DNA of 64,000 nt, from the NCBI RefSeq assembly GCF_018278905.1, contig NZ_CP046600.1:3534001-3598000 (forward strand). Direction: 5' to 3'. Made by a program: the position numbers and the translations under genes. Shown here in pieces: positions 10,741 through 19,560 of this stretch. Under the pieces are notes generated by a model. That model did no database searches. It was given only the letters and a program-made list of their open reading frames with translations, and was not told the origin of the DNA. The stretch's first letter is position 1; each line of letters opens with the position of its first letter. Source of the stretch: Mycobacterium spongiae (lineage in GTDB: Bacteria; Actinomycetota; Actinomycetes; Mycobacteriales; Mycobacteriaceae).

Positions 10741-11484
10741 ATGTTGCGGCTGCCTCCAGTCGTTTTGGTGGCTACGATCGCGGTCGCTGCGTCAATGGCG
10801 GGTTGCACCGCGGCGGCACCCCCCAACGCCGCCTCATCACCGCGGGCGGTCGTCGCACCACCACCGTCTCCCAGCTCGGCGGCACCGTCGGCCGTCGCAC
10901 CACCATCCGATGCGCCAGCCACACCTGCGCCGGCGACCGTCTACCCGGTCACCGCCGCCGAACTGGGCGCAAGCTGGCGGCCGGGCTGCCCGGTGGAGCC
11001 GGGACTGCTGCGGCGCGTCGAGGTCAACCACGTCGGTTTCGACGACCAGACCCACCGTGGCGAGCTGATCGTGCACGAAGACCTTGTGCCACAGGTCATC
11101 ACCATTTTCGAGCGGCTCTACGTGCTGCGCTATCCCGTCGAGAAAATCCGCACGGTCAACAACTATCCGGGCGCCACCGATGAACTGTCCATGGAGGACA
11201 ACAACACGTCCGCGTTCAACTGCCGCGGCATCCCCGGAACCACCCAGTGGTCGCAACACGCGTACGGCCGGGCCATCGACCTCAACCCCCTGCTGAACCC
11301 GTACATCGACGGCGCGGGGGCAATCCAACCAACGAATGCGGCGGAGTACCTCGACCGCGATCGCACCGACCCGGGACTGCTTCACGACGGCGATCCAGCC
11401 GTACTCGCCTTCACCGATCAAGGCTGGCAGTGGGGAGGCTTCTGGACGACGCCGATCGACTACCAACACTTCGAGCGACCCTGA
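10741..11484 (+). CDS. M15 (VanY-like) D-Ala-D-Ala carboxypeptidase lipoprotein
   Basis: A 247-residue protein with a lipoprotein signal: hydrophobic leader LPPVVLVATIAVAASMAGC ending in a Cys at about residue 20. A long Ala/Pro/Ser linker follows. The catalytic part carries SQHAYGRAIDLN, the SxHxxGxAxD zinc motif of peptidase family M15, and ends with WQWGGFW and YQHFE, which supply the second zinc His. It should trim peptide stems of peptidoglycan from the outer face of the membrane. The ATG at 10741 gives the best leader; an in-frame GTG at 10702 exists. Confidence 0.85.
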   Translation: MLRLPPVVLVATIAVAASMAGCTAAAPPNAASSPRAVVAPPPSPSSAAPSAVAPPSDAPATPAPATVYPVTAAELGASWRPGCPVEPGLLRRVEVNHVGFDDQTHRGELIVHEDLVPQVITIFERLYVLRYPVEKIRTVNNYPGATDELSMEDNNTSAFNCRGIPGTTQWSQHAYGRAIDLNPLLNPYIDGAGAIQPTNAAEYLDRDRTDPGLLHDGDPAVLAFTDQGWQWGGFWTTPIDYQHFERP

Positions 11485-11554
11485 TCCACGCCGCGCGCGC
11501 CAGCGGTGGTCGCAGCTGCGGGAAGTTGTCGTACCCCGCTGCGATGATGAAGTC

Positions 11555-12805
11555 ATGTCTTCGACCGCATCCACCAGCGCCGCTGGGGTGCGTCCTGATG
11601 AGCGCCTTGAGGTGTTGTTCGAGGAGTTGGCGGAGTTGACCGGCCAGCGCAACGCGATCGATGGGCGCATCGTGGAGATCGTCGCCGAGCTCGACCGTGA
11701 CCAGCACTGGGGCGCCACCGGCGCGCGATCAGTCGCGGGATTGGTCGCCTGGAAAACCGGCTCATCTCCGGGCAACGCCACCACTATCGCCACGGTCGCG
11801 CACCGACTCGAGGAGTTCCCCCGCTGCGCCCACGGCATGCGGGAGGGCCGATTGTCGCTGGATCAGGTCGGCGTCATCGCCCACCGCGCGCCCGAGGGCT
11901 CCGATGCGCATTTCGCCGAGCTGGCCGGGGTCGCCACGGTCAACCAGCTACGCACCGCGCTCAAGCTCGAACCGCGACCCGAACCCAATTCTGACCCACA
12001 CCCACAACCGTCGATCACCACCAGCAGCGACGACGAGTACACCTGCTGGCGGATCAAACTGCCGCATATCGACGCCGCGAAGTTCGACGCGGCACTGGCC
12101 GCCCATCGTGACGCGCTGATCGCCGCATGGCGTCGCGATCGCGAACACAACGACCAGCCATCCGATCACGCGCCCCCGATGCCGGGCACCGTCGACGCCT
12201 TTCTGCGCCTGGTCGAGGCCGGATGGGACGCCGAAGCCACCCGCCGCCCCCACGGACAGCACACCACGGTGGTGATGCACCTCGACGTGCACCAACGCAC
12301 GGCGGCACTGCACCTCGGTCCGCTGCTGTCCGACTCCCAGCGCCGCTACCTGGGCTGTGATGCCACCTATGAAGTCTGGTTCGAACGCGACGGTGAGGTC
12401 ATCGGCGCCGGGCGAGCGACCCGCCAGATCAACCGCCGGCTTCGCCGCGCCCTCGAACACCGCGACCGGGCGTGCGCGGTACCCGGCTGCGGGGCCAGTC
12501 GCGGTCTGCACGCCCACCACATCCGGCACTGGGAAGACGGCGGACCCACCGAGCTGGCCAACCTGGTGCTGGTCTGCCCGTATCACCACCGGCTCCACCA
12601 CCGCGGCATCATCACCATCACCGGACCCGCAGCCCATCCCACCGTCACCGATGCCGCCGGCCGACCGCTCAGTGCAGGATCGCTCGCGCGCCCACCGATG
12701 AAACCCCCGCCGGCGGTCCCACCGTGCCCCGGACCCACCGGCGAACGCGCCAACTGGTGGTGGTACCAACCCTTCCAACCCCACCCACCACCAACAACCA
12801 ACTAA
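11555..12805 (+). CDS. 13E12-repeat family HNH endonuclease-like protein
   Basis: This 416-residue protein belongs to the mycobacterial 13E12 repeat family (DUF222 + HNH). The N-terminal DUF222 part has LEVLFEELAELTGQRNAIDGR, ATGARSVAGLVAWKTG and AHGMREGRLSLDQVGVIA. The C-terminal HNH nuclease part has RDRACAVPGC, LHAHHIRHWEDGGPTELANLVLVCPYHH and HRLHHRG. The metal/active-site His pair and the Asn are intact. A Pro-rich tail follows. 13E12 genes are multi-copy in this genus and their role is not established; DNA cleavage is inferred from HNH alone. Start ATG 11555. Confidence 0.88.
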   Translation: MSSTASTSAAGVRPDERLEVLFEELAELTGQRNAIDGRIVEIVAELDRDQHWGATGARSVAGLVAWKTGSSPGNATTIATVAHRLEEFPRCAHGMREGRLSLDQVGVIAHRAPEGSDAHFAELAGVATVNQLRTALKLEPRPEPNSDPHPQPSITTSSDDEYTCWRIKLPHIDAAKFDAALAAHRDALIAAWRRDREHNDQPSDHAPPMPGTVDAFLRLVEAGWDAEATRRPHGQHTTVVMHLDVHQRTAALHLGPLLSDSQRRYLGCDATYEVWFERDGEVIGAGRATRQINRRLRRALEHRDRACAVPGCGASRGLHAHHIRHWEDGGPTELANLVLVCPYHHRLHHRGIITITGPAAHPTVTDAAGRPLSAGSLARPPMKPPPAVPPCPGPTGERANWWWYQPFQPHPPPTTN

Positions 12806-13095
12806 GTTGATCCCCCGGCGCCGGTCATGGCGGAACATCAAGGCCGACAACGACACCCGCACCCCACCAACCCACCGCCCAAGCCGAGTCGACGCGGCAT
12901 CGCCGTTGTACGCGGCGGTCGGGGTGGGGGCGGCGAAGGCTCAAGCGGAACCACCCGGTCGCAGCCACGCGGCCGCGTTGGAAAAGTTCAGGCCGGGCGT
13001 GGTCCACATCCCCTGGCGCCAAAACGACCAGTCAGGACATTTCACACCGTCACAGTTGACCCAGGCGATGCCATGGCCAGATCGACCACCGGGGC
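12806..13095. other. Intergenic stretch without a supported gene
   Basis: Short open frames on both strands lack family motifs, a convincing ribosome site or coherent composition. It forms the boundary between the intact 13E12 gene and the decayed transposase patch that follows. Confidence 0.5.
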
Positions 13096-13330
13096 TAGTA
13101 GCCCTCAATGAGCGACCAGCCTTTTCAACCGGTCGTTTTCGGCCTAGAGGTCTTTGAGCCGGTTGGCGTCGTTGGCTCCCATTCCGCTCTAGTGAGCAAG
13201 CCAGCGATGCCACGTCGATTCGGCGATCTCCGGGTGCCGGCAAACCTCGCTGCGTTCCTGGCCCAAGCCGAGAAACATGTTGCCCTCGGCGAGCTTGCGC
13301 GCTTCTTAGATGCTGCCCGCACGTCCGAGC
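13096..13330 (-). pseudogene. Remnant of an IS3-family OrfA (helix-turn-helix subunit)
   Basis: Conceptual translation on the minus strand shows pieces typical of IS3 OrfA: KLAEGNM, then EVCRHPEIAESTWHRWLAH, a stop, SGMGANDANRLKDL, a stop, and AENDRLKRLVAH. The order and spacing match an HTH followed by the leucine-zipper-like region, with in-frame stop codons interrupting it. It cannot make a working protein. No matching OrfB or terminal repeats were seen beside it. It lies about 1.8 kb from another IS3-type fragment on the opposite strand. Confidence 0.7.
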
Positions 13331-13537
13331 AACAAAGCCACATAACGACTGGGGCTTCCGTGGACCTACGTGCAGGCCCCGGGTGGCTCGAGAGTCAACG
13401 TTAGCCTGGCTAACTCGACGCCAAAGACATGCGGTATTGAGTAACACCGGCGATCGATCGGGCTTCCGATCACGAACGATCTACAAGACAAAACGCACGC
13501 CTACTGGTTCTCACTCACTTCTTGATTTCTTAGCGGA

Positions 13538-14125
13538 CTACGGCGTGAGCAACGGCTCCGAGGCGCGCGTGACATATAGATCGGCGCGCCACCTCTCCCC
13601 CAACACCCGATATGCCTGCTTAATTTCCCTTGCAGATGTTGGGCGTTCAGTATCGAAACGAGTCGCCATCTCGTCCCGCCACCAATCCATTTTGCGTCGA
13701 TCACCCAGCGGTGAGCTGATCGGTGACCGTAGGGGCGCGTCTTCGTCAGCGCGGGCGTAGGTGTCGAACAGCGTGAGCATAAATGCCTCGTAGGCCGCGA
13801 ATAGTTCATTGGAAAACAGCACCCGATTGGCGTACATCGTCTCATCCAGTTGGCGCTTCAACAAGATTGCCTGGTCCGGTGTGATCTGCTTCCAGCTTCC
13901 GACGAACGTACCGAAACAGAACAACTGGTTCAGTTTCGGCGTGACCACCGAGAAGATCTCGATGCGGCGCGTCACGACCGTTTGGTTCGCCCGCTGCACC
14001 ACCTCCACACTGCGTAGCCGACGATCCAGGCGATAACCTAGGACTATTACGGCGACAGGCGTCAATACCGCGGCCGCGAGCTTCATCGCTTCAAAGACGA
14101 TCCACCACCCTTCGCCAGGATCCAT
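13538..14125 (-). CDS. Hypothetical membrane-anchored protein
   Basis: This 195-residue protein starts at ATG 14125, preceded by a good ribosome site (GGAAGGAG). One hydrophobic helix (about residues 11-32, AMKLAAAVLTPVAVIVLGY) is followed by a basic stop-transfer segment (RLDRRLR) and then a soluble, probably cytosolic, alpha-helical part with many charged and aromatic residues. It resembles the small orphan proteins often seen near mobile elements in actinobacteria, but I recognise no family. Base composition looks less GC-rich than its neighbours. Transposase remnants on both sides support acquisition by transfer. Confidence 0.6.
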   Translation of the reverse strand: MDPGEGWWIVFEAMKLAAAVLTPVAVIVLGYRLDRRLRSVEVVQRANQTVVTRRIEIFSVVTPKLNQLFCFGTFVGSWKQITPDQAILLKRQLDETMYANRVLFSNELFAAYEAFMLTLFDTYARADEDAPLRSPISSPLGDRRKMDWWRDEMATRFDTERPTSAREIKQAYRVLGERWRADLYVTRASEPLLTP

Positions 14126-14167
14126 CCCAAACTCCTTCCACCGCCGGGGAACGCGTCTATCCAGCAT

Positions 14168-14513
14168 TGTCGCTGAAATTGTGAGGAGCTGCGCTCAGCG
14201 CGGCCGCACCACCAAATCCGTTTGAGGTCAAGATCTCACGCGCTGGCTGCCTTGGCGGAACATGCCATGCCAGGTCAGCCGGAAGGATGGCTCGTACATT
14301 CATCGGGAAGATCGCAACGCGGTCGGGTCGTTTAGGGATAGATTTGTCGCCATGCTCGAAACGCTAGACCCAATCGGCCTAGCAGTGCAGGGCCGCACCC
14401 AAAGCTAGTTGCCTTCCAACGATGCGCGCCAAGACGTTTTAGATGCGAGTCATTCCGTCGTAGTGGTGGGAGCAGAAGATGCATGGTTCGTTGTTTTCGC
14501 TGCCATAATCGAC
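14168..14513. other. Intergenic stretch, nothing recognised
   Basis: No open frame with coherent composition, no RNA signature and no strong inverted repeat was noticed between the membrane-anchored orphan and the broken ORF to its right. Confidence 0.4.
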
Positions 14514-14850
14514 TTAGCGCGCCACTGTATTTCCGAAGGCCGTTGCTGTTTCGGCCTCGGGCGCTGGTTCGGCTGCCGGATCGCGGTGGGGCTTGAGTGA
14601 AGCTACGCCAGCCAAAAGTGGGGATGGGTCGTCGAAGTCGCCGGTGACATCGGCGACGGCCCTGCCGTCGACGAACAAGCTGTAGAGGTCGTGGTCGGGG
14701 AATCCGTGGTTGAGCCGAAGTACCCACCATTGACCGGAGTGCTGTGCGGCATAGGGAAAGAACTTGTATCCGGTCCGCCTCCAATGTGGCCGTGCGGTCT
14801 TGTCAATCCCGGGGCCGATCCACTGATGGTCCTTCTGCGCGGGTCACATT
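14514..14850 (-). pseudogene. 5'-truncated unknown ORF
   Basis: A minus-strand frame ending at TAA 14514 reads coherently for about 110 codons, with segments such as HSGQWWVLRLNHGFPDHDLYSLFVDG and ADVTGDFDDPSPLLAGVASL cut here for illustration by their ends WWVLRL and LLAGVAS. A stop codon closes the frame on its 5' side before any plausible start. The even mix of hydrophobic and acidic residues looks like real former protein sequence. No family recognised. Confidence 0.4.
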
Positions 14851-15089
14851 GCCATTTAGGCGGCGTCGCCGACATGACGATATCTCAGAGCCGCTGCCTT
14901 TGTTCGGTGTTGTTCAGGTTGTGGGAGCTGGTCGGGAATGCTTGGTGCACTGCGTAACTGAGCCGGGGGTTGCTGGGGAAGTTGAAGAGCCCTGGTGTCG
15001 TGTTGCGACCGCTGTCGGGCTGTCGCCGCGCAGTTCCGGCCGGGTGGGCGGACCTCCTTGCTGTGGCAGAACGCCTGGACGGAATCTCA

Positions 15090-15243
15090 CAGCAGTCGGT
15101 TCCGTGACGAACTCGTAGTTCATCGCACCTCGACGCGCTGTTAGCAGCCCGCGCCATCAGCGAAGACCGGCGCTGCGACTACAAGGCCCACGGGCCGCAT
15201 CCCGCCCACGGGGAACTCACCCCAGCCGAGTTCGCCCGACGTC
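15090..15243 (+). pseudogene. 3' end of an IS3-type transposase
   Basis: The plus strand encodes SRFRDELV, then after a frameshift SHLDALLAARAISED and PHPAHGELTPAEFARRH. These match the C-terminal end of IS3/IS481-type transposases, where RxRDExL follows the catalytic Glu and RPHSALGxLTPAEFA closes the protein. Only this tail is present, and the gene is broken by a frameshift. Its last bases touch the stop of the DUF1460 gene on the other strand. Confidence 0.65.
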
Positions 15244-16081
15244 ACTTAACGGGGCGGAGCACAACTATCCCAGGGACCGTATTGAGGTAGTCAAAGAAGG
15301 GGCTGTCGACCACTTTGTTGTTGACCCGCAGTGATGACGCGTTTCGTAGGAAGGACCCATCGGGTGTGTCGACAAAGATGCCAATGTGCGTCACGTCGAG
15401 GCCGCCGTCTGCTGCGAATGCTCCGATATAGTCACCACTCCGTAGCTCGCTCACGACGCTGCTGTCGATCTGCTGACTGGGAATGTAGGAGATAGTTCGC
15501 GAGACAATCGGTATACCGGGCAAATACACCCCACCAGAATCTTTCTGATTGAGGTCCTTGGTCACCTGAATTGAATTGGCGCCAAGACTCCTCGTGATGT
15601 CGGTCGCCACTGGAGGAGCCACCGCGGACCAGTCCGTAAAGAAGTGCTTCCGGCTCCGGAATTCGACGACACCATCCTTATACCGAACGTCGACGAGACG
15701 TGCGATGAACTCGTCGCGATCATTGGCTCGTTTCAGCGCCTCCACATAGTCGGCATAGGTGAAACAGTCGACTTTCTGCAGCTGAACGACAAGCTGCTCT
15801 GCCTCATCCGCGGAACCGATAAGCGTATGTGCGCCATAGGGCACGCCCACGAACTGCCGTGACAACATCTCCGATCGCTCGGGTGTGCCCATGCTTGACG
15901 TGCGAGTCTTAACGCTCAGCAGATTTCGGAGTATGTGCTCGCTCTCGCTGGAGATCCGTACGGAAGGCGACGCCAGTGCATCCGGAGGAGGAGCGGCAGC
16001 GGCTGCGAGAGCCAGAATGACCCCTACGCGGACCCCCAGGCGGGCAAGCTTTGTCGCAAAACCGTGTCGGCGTGAAGACAC
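15242..16081 (-). CDS. Secreted DUF1460-type amidase / NlpC-like cysteine hydrolase
   Basis: Starting at GTG 16081, with a strong ribosome site (GAGGAG) eight bases upstream, gives 279 residues. A Sec signal peptide is clear: RRHGFATKLARLG then VRVGVILALAAAAAPP, cleaved near ALA-SP. The mature part has VDCFTYADYVEAL (candidate catalytic Cys) and DVTHIGIFVDTP (candidate catalytic His), the pattern of DUF1460 (PF07313), a cell-wall amidase-like papain fold. It likely cleaves peptidoglycan or a related amide outside the membrane. Its modest GC and its position between transposase debris and an HxlR gene suggest horizontal acquisition (inference). Confidence 0.72.
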   Translation of the reverse strand: MSSRRHGFATKLARLGVRVGVILALAAAAAPPPDALASPSVRISSESEHILRNLLSVKTRTSSMGTPERSEMLSRQFVGVPYGAHTLIGSADEAEQLVVQLQKVDCFTYADYVEALKRANDRDEFIARLVDVRYKDGVVEFRSRKHFFTDWSAVAPPVATDITRSLGANSIQVTKDLNQKDSGGVYLPGIPIVSRTISYIPSQQIDSSVVSELRSGDYIGAFAADGGLDVTHIGIFVDTPDGSFLRNASSLRVNNKVVDSPFFDYLNTVPGIVVLRPVK

Positions 16082-16147
16082 GAATTGCTCCTCACCGGTG
16101 TGCGTCAGTTTCACCACTGTACGCAGTGTCGCGGATCGCCAGCAGGT

Positions 16148-16465
16148 TCAGGGTGTGGCCCAGTCTTCGGCCCACGCGTATAGGGCGGTCAGCAGAACGC
16201 CCAGTTCCCGTCCTTTCGGGGTGAGGTGGTAGCCAGCCTCGGTATGGTCGACGACTCCGAGGTCGCGCAGTTCCTTGAGGCGAGTGTTCAGCGAGCCCGG
16301 GTTGGTTTCGCATGCCTGTTGAAGCGCACGAAAGCGCAACGGGTCGTGGCGTAGCTCCCAGAGGATGCGTAACGCGCCTTTGCGGCCAAGAACATCCAGG
16401 ACCACCATGATGGGCCGCCCTGAACGTGAACCGTGTGCGGGTCGACCGGCCGTCGCCGAACTCAT
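16148..16465 (-). CDS. HxlR-family transcriptional regulator
   Basis: A roughly 105-residue winged-helix protein. VLDVLGRKGALRILWELRHDPLRFRALQQACETNPGSL and LNTRLKELRDLGVVDHTEAGYHLTPKGREL, read in order, are the HxlR wHTH pattern. There is no N-terminal Cys of the redox-sensing subclass. It is divergent from the CMD-family gene at 16503 with only 37 bases between starts, and a perfect inverted repeat fills that gap. Likely role: autorepression and control of the CMD gene. An in-frame ATG at 16474 is an alternative start. No good Shine-Dalgarno is seen, so translation may be leaderless. Confidence 0.8.
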   Translation of the reverse strand: MSSATAGRPAHGSRSGRPIMVVLDVLGRKGALRILWELRHDPLRFRALQQACETNPGSLNTRLKELRDLGVVDHTEAGYHLTPKGRELGVLLTALYAWAEDWATP

Positions 16466-16484
16466 GCTATACATTTTATAGCAT
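16464..16484. promoter_or_regulatory. Inverted-repeat operator between the HxlR and CMD genes
   Basis: ATGCTATA (16464-16471), five spacer bases, then its exact reverse complement TATAGCAT (16477-16484). It sits in the 37-bp divergent gap and overlaps the regulator's start and both probable -10 regions. A related half-site, GCTATAAAA, recurs just inside the CMD gene (about 16510). This fits an HxlR dimer repressing both directions. Confidence 0.65.
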
Positions 16485-16502
16485 CGGCAGTAGCCTACAA
16501 CC

Positions 16503-17075
16503 ATGGAACGCTATAAAAATTCTAGCGCCCGGGTTGCGCCGGCGCCCGAGCCGCTACCACCCGATATCCAGGAGGCCATCGACGCGATCATGAGGGGCCA
16601 CCCGCCGCTCGCCTTGTTCACCACGATGGCTCGCGACCGGCGCCTATTCTTCAAGTTCTTCAATTCGGGAATGCTCGACCGCGGACATCTGAGCATCCGA
16701 GAACGCGAGATCGTGATCGACCGAGTAACAGCGACCTGTGGTGCCGAATACGAATGGGGCGTACACGTGTCGGTCTTCGCGGCTAAGGCCGCGCTCAGCG
16801 AGGCCCAAATCGAGTCGCTGACCCACGGAGGACCGGACGACGACTGCTGGACCGACCGAGAAAGAACACTGATCCGGTTGTGCGACACCCTGCACAACGT
16901 CTGCACGGTCGACGACGAACTGTGGGCTGACCTTTCCAGCGCGTACTCCGAAGAAGCGATCATCGAATTGCTCATGCTCGCCGGCACCTACCGCACGGTC
17001 AGCTACCTGGTGAACGGGTTACAGCTACCGCTTGAACCCAATGCTCGACGGTTCACCGACCTCCCCACCCGTTAA
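16503..17075 (+). CDS. Carboxymuconolactone decarboxylase / AhpD-like protein
   Basis: This 190-residue all-helical protein has the CMD signature ATCGAEYEWGVHVSVFA: Cys79, Glu82 and His88 in the spacing CxxEYxxxxH. That variant, with one Cys rather than the CxxC of AhpD, is common in decarboxylase/dehalogenase-like members. The family acts in ring-cleavage pathways or peroxide handling. It faces an HxlR regulator across a palindromic operator. The amidase that follows begins 85 bases beyond its stop, so the two may be one transcript. Exact substrate unknown. Confidence 0.85.
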   Translation: MERYKNSSARVAPAPEPLPPDIQEAIDAIMRGHPPLALFTTMARDRRLFFKFFNSGMLDRGHLSIREREIVIDRVTATCGAEYEWGVHVSVFAAKAALSEAQIESLTHGGPDDDCWTDRERTLIRLCDTLHNVCTVDDELWADLSSAYSEEAIIELLMLAGTYRTVSYLVNGLQLPLEPNARRFTDLPTR

Positions 17076-17160
17076 CCCGCCGCACACGCGACCTGACGAT
17101 TCCCTGGCCGGATCTCAGCCGCGCGCCCACCCACGGCCCGATCGTGCTACACAGGCTGGC

Positions 17161-18600
17161 ATGAGCGCCCTTGCCGAGCAGACCCGTTGGATGGATGCGA
17201 CCGATCAAGCAAAGCTCGTCGCCTCAGGAGAGGTGTCGCCGAGCGAGCTGCTGGAGGCTGCGATCGAGCGCATCGAACGCATCGACCCGGCCCTCAACGC
17301 GGTCGTGATCCGCTGGTTCGACCACGCCCGCGAGACCGCCGCCAGCGCCGATCTCCCCAATGGCGCGTTTCGCGGCGTGCCGTTCCTGATCAAAGACCTC
17401 TACGCCACATACGCCGGACAACGCATCAGCAACGGCAACCTCGCTTTCAAGGAAGCCCACGTCATCGCCGAGGCCGACACGACGCTCGTCAGCCGCTACC
17501 GCGCGGCCGGGCTGGTGATCGCCGGTCGAACGAACAGCCCAGAACTCGGCACCGTACCGACGACTGAGCCGGTCGCGTGGGGTCCGACCCATAACCCGTG
17601 GGACACAACCCGCACGCCGGGTGGATCGAGCGGCGGTGCTGCCGCAGCTGTCGCGTCGGGGATGGTGCCGTTCGCTCACGCCAGCGACGGTGGGGGCTCG
17701 ATCCGGATTCCCGCGTCGTGCTGCGGCCTCGTGGGGCTCAAGCCGAGCCAGGGACGTATCACTCTCGGCCCGGCCCGCGAAGAGAGCTCACTGGCTGTCG
17801 AGCACTGCGTCAGCCGTACCGTTCGTGACACCGCCGCCTTGCTCGACGCGACGCGCGGCCCGGGCATCGGCGACACCGTGATAGCACCCCCGCCCACACG
17901 TCCATACGTCGACGAGCTTGGCGTGGACCCCGGTCAGCTGCGCATCGGTATCCTCGACCACCATCCACAAGGCGGGCACGTGGATGCCGAAGTGACGCAC
18001 GCGACGCAGGCCGTTGGCCGGCTGCTCGAATCGTTGGGACACCATGTCGAGGCTTCGTGGCCGTTGGCCTTGGAGGACACCACGTTCAGCTCGAAGTTCG
18101 GCGCGTTGTGGAGCGCCAACGTTGGTCTGGCACGGCGCCGCTTCGAGGATCAACTCGGCCGTCGGTTGGCCGACAACGAGCTCGAGCCGGTGAATCGAGC
18201 CCAGGCTGACTTCGCCAAACACTTCACTTCCGTCGACTACGCGCAAGCGTTGTCCGCGATCGCGTCGTTTCGAAGGGCGCTTCAGTCGTGGTGGCACGAC
18301 GGCTGGGATCTGCTACTCACACCTACCGTTGCCGAGCTGCCGATCACACTCGGCACCATCGCCAACGACCCCGAACACCCAATGGCACCAATGCGGCGCT
18401 CCGGGGAATTCGTGCCGTTTACTCCCCCGTTCAACACCAGCGGCCAGCCAGCCATCAGCCTTCCGCTGGAGTGGACGGCCCAGGGCCTGCCTGTGGGCGT
18501 GCAGCTCGCCGCCGCCTACGGACGTGAAGATGTGCTGATCCGCATCGCCAGCCAGCTCGAGCACGCAAACCCCTGGGCACACCGCACACCCAATATCTGA
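17161..18600 (+). CDS. Amidase-signature family hydrolase
   Basis: A 479-residue amidase with the full Ser-cisSer-Lys triad: Lys78 in VPFLIKDLY, cis-Ser156 in [16 protein letters not shown] and nucleophile Ser180 in [11 protein letters not shown]. The spacing between the two serines (24 residues) equals that of fatty-acid amide hydrolase and GatA. Length is normal for the family. ATG 17161 follows a coherent upstream gap; an in-frame start at 17032 would overlap the CMD gene. It should hydrolyse a small carboxamide to acid and ammonia in the cytosol. Mycobacteria have several AmiA/B/C paralogues, and which one this is was not settled. Confidence 0.9.
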   Translation: MSALAEQTRWMDATDQAKLVASGEVSPSELLEAAIERIERIDPALNAVVIRWFDHARETAASADLPNGAFRGVPFLIKDLYATYAGQRISNGNLAFKEAHVIAEADTTLVSRYRAAGLVIAGRTNSPELGTVPTTEPVAWGPTHNPWDTTRTPGGSSGGAAAAVASGMVPFAHASDGGGSIRIPASCCGLVGLKPSQGRITLGPAREESSLAVEHCVSRTVRDTAALLDATRGPGIGDTVIAPPPTRPYVDELGVDPGQLRIGILDHHPQGGHVDAEVTHATQAVGRLLESLGHHVEASWPLALEDTTFSSKFGALWSANVGLARRRFEDQLGRRLADNELEPVNRAQADFAKHFTSVDYAQALSAIASFRRALQSWWHDGWDLLLTPTVAELPITLGTIANDPEHPMAPMRRSGEFVPFTPPFNTSGQPAISLPLEWTAQGLPVGVQLAAAYGREDVLIRIASQLEHANPWAHRTPNI

Positions 18601-18659
18601 CCGCGAACTGGCGCTCCACATCGCCGCGCCGGCCAGGCTGCCAGGTGTAACCTCGTCTT

Positions 18660-18890
18660 ATGCCATCTGCCCTGGACGGCATGAGAGAGTATTGGGAACG
18701 GCTGCGGCGGCAAGGCCTGTGGCCCGTTCCAATCTGGGTTTCCGATGTGAACGACCCAGAGCCCGACGGCGACCCCCAGTCGGCAGTGGACACCCAGTCG
18801 GCACCGGTCACCATCAGCGAACCAGACCCAGCCGGCCAAGCCTTTGTCGAGCCGACGTCGTACGACTGGTTTGGCGGCACGATCGTCTAG
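18660..18890 (+). CDS. MazE-like antitoxin relative without a toxin partner
   Basis: A 76-residue protein. Its first third (MREYWERLRRQGLWPVPIWVSDVNDP) closely follows the DUF3018/MazE-type antitoxin pattern REYRxRLRxQGLRPVQIWVPDVR of mycobacteria. The rest (SAVDTQSAPVTISEPD) departs from the usual toxin-binding tail, but the end QAFVEPTSYDW again recalls it. Normally a mazF gene overlaps or follows, and here the next gene is DUF1918. So this is a solitary or decaying antitoxin, or one that has taken another role. Confidence 0.6.
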   Translation: MPSALDGMREYWERLRRQGLWPVPIWVSDVNDPEPDGDPQSAVDTQSAPVTISEPDPAGQAFVEPTSYDWFGGTIV

Positions 18891-18978
18891 GGCGCCCCAC
18901 TTCCCTTCCCTTTCGCAGCGCAGACGCGCACGATGAAAGGGTCCCCGCAAGCCTCACGCGATCGAGAAGGGACAGACG

Positions 18979-19221
18979 ATGAAGGCCAAAGTCGGCGACT
19001 TCCTCGTAGTCAAGGGCACCACTACGGAACGACATGATCAGCATGCCGAAATCATCGAAGTCCGTTCGGAAGACGGCTCGCCACCCTACGTGGTGCGGTG
19101 GCTGGTAACCGGGCATCAAGCCACGGTCTACCCCGGGCCTGACGCGGTCGTCGAGACCGCCGTCGAACACGCCGCTGCGGCACAGCGTGCCGCGGAGCGG
19201 GCCAGTCATCCCAGGAGATAA
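18979..19221 (+). CDS. DUF1918 protein (Rv2302-like)
   Basis: This 80-residue protein matches DUF1918 over its whole length: KVGDFLVVKGTTTERHDQHAEIIEV, then GSPPYVVRWLVTGHQATVYPGPDAVV and a short helical, charged tail. The fold is a small SH3-like beta barrel. M. tuberculosis Rv2302 is a near match from memory, and there it was structurally characterised without a firm function. A good ribosome site (AGAAGGGA) precedes the ATG. It stands alone between the MazE-like gene and a long non-coding stretch. Confidence 0.92.
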   Translation: MKAKVGDFLVVKGTTTERHDQHAEIIEVRSEDGSPPYVVRWLVTGHQATVYPGPDAVVETAVEHAAAAQRAAERASHPRR

Positions 19222-19560
19222 CGAGGCGCAGGCACCCCGGCGATCCAGTCGACGAGCCATGCACGGCGATGAGATGTTCGTCACATTCTCGGGCGGCATG
19301 GCGGCGGCGCGAAGGCTAGCAAGCCTGCTGACGCCCCCGTTCCAAGACGCTGTGCCGAAGCGGCCGAAAGGTCGCTGACCTCGACGAAGACCTCTGCGAA
19401 CCGGATTGGTCACAGCGTGGCGGGCCTGCCTCACCGATGACGGCGGTGAGTCGGCGGGCCAGCCCCGATGACCATCGCTCACGCATGGTCCCATCCTGGT
19501 TTGCCGCTCGTCGGTTTCGCGTCCAGCTTCGTGCCAGTTTCGCGGCGTATAAGTCGCCGT
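19222..19560. other. Intergenic stretch before the collagen-like gene
   Basis: No supported gene. Open frames on either strand continue into the collagen-like gene or its antisense and lack motifs. The region probably carries the promoter of the 19561 gene; no clear -10/-35 pair was picked out. Confidence 0.4.

Noticed and set aside
18891..18978. Search for a MazF toxin after the MazE-like gene
   Set aside because: Only 88 bases separate it from DUF1918, with no toxin frame.
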